A stretch of 10,456 nucleotides of DNA from Verrucomicrobia bacterium UBA673. Its GTDB lineage: Bacteria > Verrucomicrobiota > Verrucomicrobiia > Limisphaerales > UBA1096. The position numbers and the translations under genes are program-made. The DNA lies in NCBI GenBank assembly GCA_002299785.1, contig DBNL01000150.1:21165-31620 (forward strand), written 5' to 3'. This document shows positions 6,615-10,456 of the stretch, piece by piece (within the stretch, counting starts at the first letter, position 1; the number at the start of each line of letters is the position of its first letter). The notes beneath the pieces were generated by a model. It was given only the letters and a program-made list of their open reading frames with translations, had not been told where the DNA came from and did no database searches.

Positions 6615-8247
6615 ACTCACCCGCGCCGGGCTTGCGCTGGCCGGTTTTACCACGCTGCAATCCACCACGATCGCCGATGCTAAGGTCAAGCCGACATTCA
6701 CCGAGGACATCGCGCCGATCATCTACAACAACTGCACCGAGTGCCATCGCACCGGTCAGGCGGCACCGTTCACGCTCAAGTCCTATAACGACGTGAAGAA
6801 ACGCGCGCGCAACATCATCAAGGCCACCGAGGATCACTACATGCCGCCGTGGCACCCGGTCGAGGGCCACGGCAAGTTCGTCGACGAACGCCGCCTGACT
6901 GCGGACGAACTCGCCACACTCAAGAACTGGCACAAGACCGGCATGGTCGAAGGGCCGGTTGACAAACTCCCCGAGCCGCCCAAGTTCACAAGTGACTGGC
7001 TGCTCGGTGAGCCGGATCTCATCGTGACAATGCCCAAGGCCTACACCATGCGCGCCGACGGCTCCGACATTTACCGCAGCTTTTGTATCCCAATGGATCT
7101 GAAAGAGGACAAGTGGGTCGCCGGCTTCGAGGTACGCCCCTCGGCCCGCGCTGTGCTGCACCACGTCATCATCCGCATCGACCAAAGCGGCGAGGCCCGC
7201 AAGGCTGACGGCGCAAAGGGGACGCCCGGCTTCAGTGGCATGCGCGGCATCGGCCGCGGCTCACGCCGTGGCGGCAGTAACGACGTTTTCTCCGGCAGCC
7301 TTGGCGGGCTGGGTGGCTGGGCCGTCGGTGGCACGCCGCGCATACTCCCATTGGGCCTGGCCCGCAAACTCCCCGCCGGGGCAGATATCGTACTCAACTC
7401 CCACTTTCATCCCACCGGCAAGGAGGAGGAGGAACAAACCACCGTCGGCCTTTACTTTACCGACAAGAAACCGGATCGCACCCTCATCGGGTTTCAGGTG
7501 CCACCCGTCTTCGGCAGTATCTCCGGGCTCGACATCCCGGCCGGCGAGAGCAACTACGAGCTCAAAAGCAAATTCACCACACCGGTGGACATTGACCTAA
7601 TCGGTGTCGGCGCGCACATGCACTACATCGGCCACACCGCCAAGGCCCACGCCACGCTGCCTGACAGTACCATCAAGCCGCTGTTCTACATCGACGACTG
7701 GGACTTCAACTGGCAGGGCCGCTACATCTACGATGAACCGATCCGCCTACCAGCCGGCACTACCGTTGAGGGCACCGTCTCCTTCGACAACTCGGCCGCC
7801 AATCCGCACAACCAATTCAATCCGCCCCGCCGCGTCCGGTGGGGACTCGAGTCCACTGACGAGATGGGCAGCGTCATCTTCAGTGCCGTGCCCGCGAGCG
7901 AGGAGGACCTTGACGAATTCAACGCCGCCGTCCGCGACCACGCCATTGATGAAGCTCGCCTGATGGCTGAGCGCCGAATCAGCGAACGTGCCGGGAGCAG
8001 CCGAAGCGGCTTGGCCGATCGACTGGAGCAATTCCGCAACCGCCGCCCCGGCAACGGCGACGGCCGTCTTGGCGGCGATTGGCGCGGCCGACTGGGCACC
8101 CGCCTCAAGGAGTTGGACAAAAACAACAACGGCGAAATCGAGCCGGACGAAATCGACGACCGCTCCCGCCGCTACATCCGCTTCATCGACACCAATAAGG
8201 ACGGCCGAGTCAGCAAGGAGGAGCTCAGTCGCATGAATAGCCGCTGA
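6592..8247 (+). CDS. Exported c-type heme / PHM-like copper type II monooxygenase with C-terminal EF-hands
   Basis: 551-residue multidomain redox protein. A Sec signal peptide covers about 1-30 (core GLALAGFTTL, cleavage near IADA). A single c-type heme site CTECH (48-52) follows with downstream PPWHP, as in small planctomycete-type cytochromes. Residues about 160-435 resemble the copper type II, ascorbate-dependent monooxygenase family (peptidylglycine alpha-hydroxylating type). By remembered alignment to PHM, candidate CuH ligands are H190, H191 (LHHV) and H271 (NSHFH), and candidate CuM ligands are H342, H344 (AHMH) and M425 (DEMG). A Gly/Arg/Ser-rich insert lies at about 212-247. The C-terminus has two EF-hand loops, DKNNNGEIEPDE (509-520) and DTNKDGRVSKEE (533-544), likely binding Ca2+. 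Together with the redoxin it suggests periplasmic oxidation of an organic substrate, but the substrate is unknown. Confidence 0.87.
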   Translation: MTKKTTNRLTRAGLALAGFTTLQSTTIADAKVKPTFTEDIAPIIYNNCTECHRTGQAAPFTLKSYNDVKKRARNIIKATEDHYMPPWHPVEGHGKFVDERRLTADELATLKNWHKTGMVEGPVDKLPEPPKFTSDWLLGEPDLIVTMPKAYTMRADGSDIYRSFCIPMDLKEDKWVAGFEVRPSARAVLHHVIIRIDQSGEARKADGAKGTPGFSGMRGIGRGSRRGGSNDVFSGSLGGLGGWAVGGTPRILPLGLARKLPAGADIVLNSHFHPTGKEEEEQTTVGLYFTDKKPDRTLIGFQVPPVFGSISGLDIPAGESNYELKSKFTTPVDIDLIGVGAHMHYIGHTAKAHATLPDSTIKPLFYIDDWDFNWQGRYIYDEPIRLPAGTTVEGTVSFDNSAANPHNQFNPPRRVRWGLESTDEMGSVIFSAVPASEEDLDEFNAAVRDHAIDEARLMAERRISERAGSSRSGLADRLEQFRNRRPGNGDGRLGGDWRGRLGTRLKELDKNNNGEIEPDEIDDRSRRYIRFIDTNKDGRVSKEELSRMNSR

Positions 8248-9322
8248 GGGCCGCGACCAAAAGCTCCAACTGCGCGCAGGAGTGTTCGCTGGAGATAGCG
8301 AAACGGTAAAAGGCACCATCGCTCCCCGTCGGGTAACGGATGCACGACGGATAAATGCCGGTGGCCAACAGCCGGCGACGCAACGCCGACGCTTTTTTTC
8401 CGGGACATTCGAGGCTGAACACCGGGAATGCCGTATCCCCGGCCGGCACCCCGGCGGCGAGCAAACGCTCCTTTACAAACGCGATGTTGCGCCGCAGTCG
8501 CTTGGCCAAGCCAGGCCGCGCGCGCAGCAACCCGAGTGACGCCAGCGTGGCCTTGGCCAAGCCGGACGGCAGCGAACTGCTGCCGGTGACGACATGGTTG
8601 CCGTCGAACAACGCCGACCGCAGCCAGCGCGGCCCAAGGATCGCCCCGCCGAAACTCCCGAGTGCCTTGCTGAACACGACCGACTGAATCACCCGCCGAT
8701 TGGCCAGCCCGCAATGCTCGGCAGTGCCGCGCAGCCGGTCGCCCAGCACGCCCGCGCCGTGGGCTTCGTCGATCCACAGCGTGGCCGAGCGCGGCAGCCG
8801 CTTGGCCAAGCCGGCCAACGGTGCAATGCGGCCGGTCGCTCCAAAGACACCGTCAGCCATCACCACCAACCGCTTGGCTGCGCGGCGGGGGCTGATCCGC
8901 TCGGTCAGGTCATCGGCATCGCAGTGGCGGTAACGCACCACCGGGCAGTCGAGAAACTGCGCGGCGTCGCGAAGGCTCATGTGCGCCCGCTCGTCGATGA
9001 ACGCTGCGTCGAATCGGCCGGCAGCTGCCTGGCCAAGCGCGAGGTTGGCTAGGTAGCCATTGCCAACGACGGTTGCGGTTTCGCTGCCGAAAAACTTTAC
9101 CAACGCCGACTCAAGTTCGGAGTGCGACGGATGGTTGCCGGTGGTCATCCGTGATGCGCCGGTGCCGAGCCCGTCGCGGGCGGCGGCCCGCGAGTGGGCC
9201 TTGAGTAGCGTGGGATGCTGCGCGAGCCGGTAGTAATCGCAGCCGCCAAAGTAGACTAGCCGCCGGCCGCGCCAGCGCACATGCGTGGCCCCGTCAGGCT
9301 CGATGGCTCCGCGCAAACTCAC
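8225..9322 (-). CDS. PLP-dependent alpha-oxoamine synthase (8-amino-7-oxononanoate synthase-like)
   Basis: Fold-type I PLP enzyme of the AONS/KBL/SPT/ALAS family, which condenses an amino acid with an acyl thioester and releases CO2. In BioF this is alanine plus pimeloyl thioester in biotin synthesis. It has 365 residues, with an N-terminus shorter than the usual 380-400. Features: GLGTGASRMTTGNH (51-64), PLP-stacking H114 in ERAHMS, IDEAHGAGVLG with D185 and H188, Schiff-base Lys219 in VFSKALGS, and YRFAISSEHSCAQLELLVAAL near the C-terminus. These align with H133, D204, H207 and K236 of E. coli BioF as I recall it. The start is GTG at 9322, sharing GTGA with the upstream TPR stop, so translation is probably coupled. 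No other biotin gene is in the window, so bioF is not asserted. Three exact TTGGCCAA copies encode LAK here. The 3' end overlaps the convergent monooxygenase gene by 23 bp. Confidence 0.88.
   Translation of the reverse strand: MSLRGAIEPDGATHVRWRGRRLVYFGGCDYYRLAQHPTLLKAHSRAAARDGLGTGASRMTTGNHPSHSELESALVKFFGSETATVVGNGYLANLALGQAAAGRFDAAFIDERAHMSLRDAAQFLDCPVVRYRHCDADDLTERISPRRAAKRLVVMADGVFGATGRIAPLAGLAKRLPRSATLWIDEAHGAGVLGDRLRGTAEHCGLANRRVIQSVVFSKALGSFGGAILGPRWLRSALFDGNHVVTGSSSLPSGLAKATLASLGLLRARPGLAKRLRRNIAFVKERLLAAGVPAGDTAFPVFSLECPGKKASALRRRLLATGIYPSCIRYPTGSDGAFYRFAISSEHSCAQLELLVAALSGYSCD
8502..8509. repeat. TTGGCCAA palindrome, first copy in the oxoamine synthase gene
   Basis: Exact octamer within GCTTGGCCAAGC. 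It is read on the minus strand as Leu-Ala-Lys of GLAKRL (residues 271-276). Confidence 0.85.
8553..8560. repeat. TTGGCCAA palindrome, second copy in the oxoamine synthase gene
   Basis: Exact octamer, flanked by CC on one side and GCC on the other. It is read on the minus strand as Leu-Ala-Lys of SGLAKATL (residues 253-260), 51 bp from the previous copy. Confidence 0.85.
8802..8809. repeat. TTGGCCAA palindrome, third copy in the oxoamine synthase gene
   Basis: Exact octamer within GCTTGGCCAAGC. It is read on the minus strand as Leu-Ala-Lys of AGLAKRLP (residues 170-177), in a surface-type segment before the IDEAH strand. Confidence 0.85.
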
Positions 9323-10263
9323 GGCTTGGCCGTCGGCGGCGGGTCCAGTGACTTCAGGATGTCCGCCTTCAGTTCAATGTACTGCGTCTCGTGCACCTTG
9401 GCCAACTGCGCGCGCGCGGCATCAGCCTGGCCCAAGTGCGCGTGGATGCGGGCGAGGTGAATTCGCACCCCCTCCGCCTCAACGCTCGACGGCGCGATCG
9501 CGAGGGCGGCGTTCCACGCGGCGAACGCGGCCTTGGCATCGAGCGGCTGCGTGCCCAGTTGCGCCAAAGCGGCGTCGGTGGCGAGGGTGAAATTTTCAGG
9601 GTCGATCGATCGCGCTTTTTTGAAAAGCTCAAGAGACTTAGGCACGATCTGACTGCGATCAATAAGGTAGTAGCGCGCCGCTTCGTCGGGGTACGAAAAA
9701 ATTAGCGTGGCGAGATTGCGATAATAGAGCGCCTCCTTTGGAGCGAGCTCGGCGGCCTTCCCGAAGTGCCGTAACGCCTCGGCAATCCTGCCCTGTTTGC
9801 CGTACGCTTTCCCGATATTATTCCACGCGACCGGGTTTTTCGGCGCTAGCTCAAGCGCCTTCTTCCACTGCACCATAGCCTTGTCAATCTCGTTGATGTC
9901 ACTGAAATAACTGCCGTATGCTAGCCGCGCACGGACGTGGCCGGAGTGGCGGTTGAGAAACGCCTTATAAGCCTCGCCGACCTTGCTCAACCGATTGCGC
10001 ACCTGCAAATCGAGCGAACCGGGATCAATGCCGACCTGTTTCGCAGTCAGCTTCGCATTACTGCGAATCCATACATCAACCTCGTCGTGAACCTTGTCGT
10101 CGAGCTCAAGCAATTCGCGGAATTCTCGCTTAATCAACGCACCGGACGCGGACGCCGGATTGGCCTCCCCGGCCACCGACTGGGCAAGAGGAAGCAGCAG
10201 CACTGAAAAAATAATGTTTCGAATGGATAACACCCGCAGGAATGATTTCGCGGATGGTTTCAA
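9319..10263 (-). CDS. Exported TPR-repeat protein of unknown function
   Basis: 314 residues with an N-terminal signal peptide (hydrophobic core NIIFSVLLLPLAQSVAG, about 16-32) and tetratricopeptide repeats. The clearest repeat is AWNNIGKAYGKQGRIAEALRHFGKAAELAP (about 146-175). It is preceded by one at about 112-142 (RLAYGSYFSD...ALELAP) and followed by diverged units through about residue 292. TPRs are protein-interaction scaffolds; no enzymatic motif is seen, and the partner is unknown. The start is uncertain: TTG at 10263 gives MKPSAKSFLRVLS, while an in-frame GTG at 10233 gives MLSIRNIIFSV, also a good signal peptide. Neither has a strong Shine-Dalgarno sequence, and the TTG start falls inside the 10258-10306 inverted repeat. 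The stop overlaps the GTG of the downstream aminotransferase-fold gene, so the two genes are probably co-transcribed. Confidence 0.82.
   Translation of the reverse strand: MKPSAKSFLRVLSIRNIIFSVLLLPLAQSVAGEANPASASGALIKREFRELLELDDKVHDEVDVWIRSNAKLTAKQVGIDPGSLDLQVRNRLSKVGEAYKAFLNRHSGHVRARLAYGSYFSDINEIDKAMVQWKKALELAPKNPVAWNNIGKAYGKQGRIAEALRHFGKAAELAPKEALYYRNLATLIFSYPDEAARYYLIDRSQIVPKSLELFKKARSIDPENFTLATDAALAQLGTQPLDAKAAFAAWNAALAIAPSSVEAEGVRIHLARIHAHLGQADAARAQLAKVHETQYIELKADILKSLDPPPTAKP
9398..9405. repeat. TTGGCCAA palindrome in the TPR gene
   Basis: Exact octamer in CCTTGGCCAACTG. It is read on the minus strand as Leu-Ala-Lys of AQLAKVH near residue 288, at the end of the last TPR-like helix. 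Flanks do not extend the palindrome. Confidence 0.8.
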
Positions 10264-10306
10264 GTTTCAAGTTTTCAGTTTTGAGTAATGCGCTTGAAAC
10301 TTGAAA
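10258..10306. repeat. 14-bp perfect inverted repeat built from heptamers, between divergent TPR gene and folC
   Basis: TTTCAAGTTTCAAG (10258-10271) and CTTGAAACTTGAAA (10293-10306) are exact reverse complements with a 21-base loop. The left arm and the bases after it read as tandem 7-mers on the plus strand from 10257: GTTTCAA, GTTTCAA, GTTTTCA, GTTTTGA. It lies in the divergent promoter region, so it could be an operator for both genes or an AT-rich hairpin. The AT-rich composition stands out from the GC-rich surroundings. Confidence 0.75.
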
Positions 10307-10334
10307 GTTCGGTCTTGAGACTCCCCCGCGTATC

Positions 10335-10456
10335 GTGACTTATTCCGAAGCCATTCAACATCTGCTTGAGCTGACCCTGTTCGGCTCGAAGCTGGGGCTG
10401 TACAACCCCCGCCGGCTCGCCGCGTTGGCCGGCTCGCCGCACAAGCGGTTGCGTTT
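10335..10456 (+). CDS. folC: Dihydrofolate synthase / folylpolyglutamate synthase, N-terminal fragment (runs off the window)
   Basis: The first 40 codons from a GTG at 10335 encode MTYSEAIQHLLELTLFGSKLGLYNPRRLAALAGSPHKRLR, then the window ends. The pattern TY-EA---L-L--FG-KLGL-N--RLA-LAG-P---LR is the typical FolC N-terminus, normally followed by the ATP-binding HVAGTNGKGS loop, which would lie just outside. The enzyme adds glutamate to dihydropteroate and folates in the cytoplasm. No Shine-Dalgarno sequence is evident before the GTG. Confidence rests on a short segment. Confidence 0.75.
   Translation, partial: MTYSEAIQHLLELTLFGSKLGLYNPRRLAALAGSPHKRLR

Noticed and set aside
6391..7185. 264-codon open frame antisense to the redoxin/monooxygenase genes
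   Set aside because: It spans the junction of two well-supported genes and shows no recognisable domain.
8502..8809. CRISPR-like array from the repeated palindromes
   Set aside because: Spacing is irregular (51 and 249 bp), the repeats are 8-12 bp, and they lie in frame inside an enzyme gene.
8594..9052. 152-codon open frame antisense to the oxoamine synthase gene
   Set aside because: The minus-strand frame carries the complete PLP-enzyme motifs; the plus-strand product has none and lacks a plausible start context.
10258..10306. Intrinsic terminator at the heptameric inverted repeat
   Set aside because: It lies between divergent gene starts, where no transcript is expected to end, and the stem is AT-rich with no adjacent T-run on either strand.

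Overview
The window reads as ordinary, densely packed bacterial chromosome of moderately high GC. The gene mix suggests the Planctomycetes-Verrucomicrobia group, most likely a Verrucomicrobiota lineage: a secreted redoxin next to a cytochrome c / copper type II monooxygenase with C-terminal EF-hands, a CPA2 antiporter opening MHEMSFLQDLAVVM, and FolC with an N-terminus like those I recall from that group. This assignment is inference from recalled resemblance. No 16S gene or other taxonomic marker lies in the window, and I see no phage, plasmid, insertion-sequence or CRISPR feature.

Layout. (1) A CPA2-type cation:proton antiporter with a terminal RCK_C domain runs rightward (50-2083) and converges on lysS (2142-3605, leftward). 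A 12-bp inverted repeat and a likely terminator hairpin lie at this junction. (2) lysS diverges from a lipoprotein alpha/beta hydrolase (3727-4599), which is followed on the same strand by lysC (4715-5932), an aspartokinase with a likely internal start for a separate regulatory subunit. (3) After a hairpin made of two opposed repeat halves comes a two-gene secreted redox operon: a redoxin (6006-6614) overlapping by 23 bp a c-type heme / PHM-like copper monooxygenase / EF-hand protein (6592-8247). (4) A leftward pair converges on that operon with another 23-bp overlap: an exported TPR protein (9319-10263) translationally coupled through a GTGA overlap to a PLP-dependent alpha-oxoamine synthase of the BioF type (8225-9322). 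(5) A region with a 14-bp inverted repeat built from heptamers separates the TPR gene from the first 40 codons of folC (10335 onward), which leaves the window.

The most unusual signal is not a gene. The palindrome TTGGCCAA, often extended to GCTTGGCCAAGC, occurs exactly nine times in 10.4 kb, where random sequence of similar composition would give roughly 0.1-0.2. It sits in intergenic DNA and in coding DNA in all three reading frames, several times at domain boundaries or linkers. Diverged halves pair into inverted repeats at the ends of the antiporter gene and of lysC. This resembles a highly iterated palindrome or REP-like system kept at the DNA level. I do not recall a description of this particular motif, and genome-wide counting would settle its nature.
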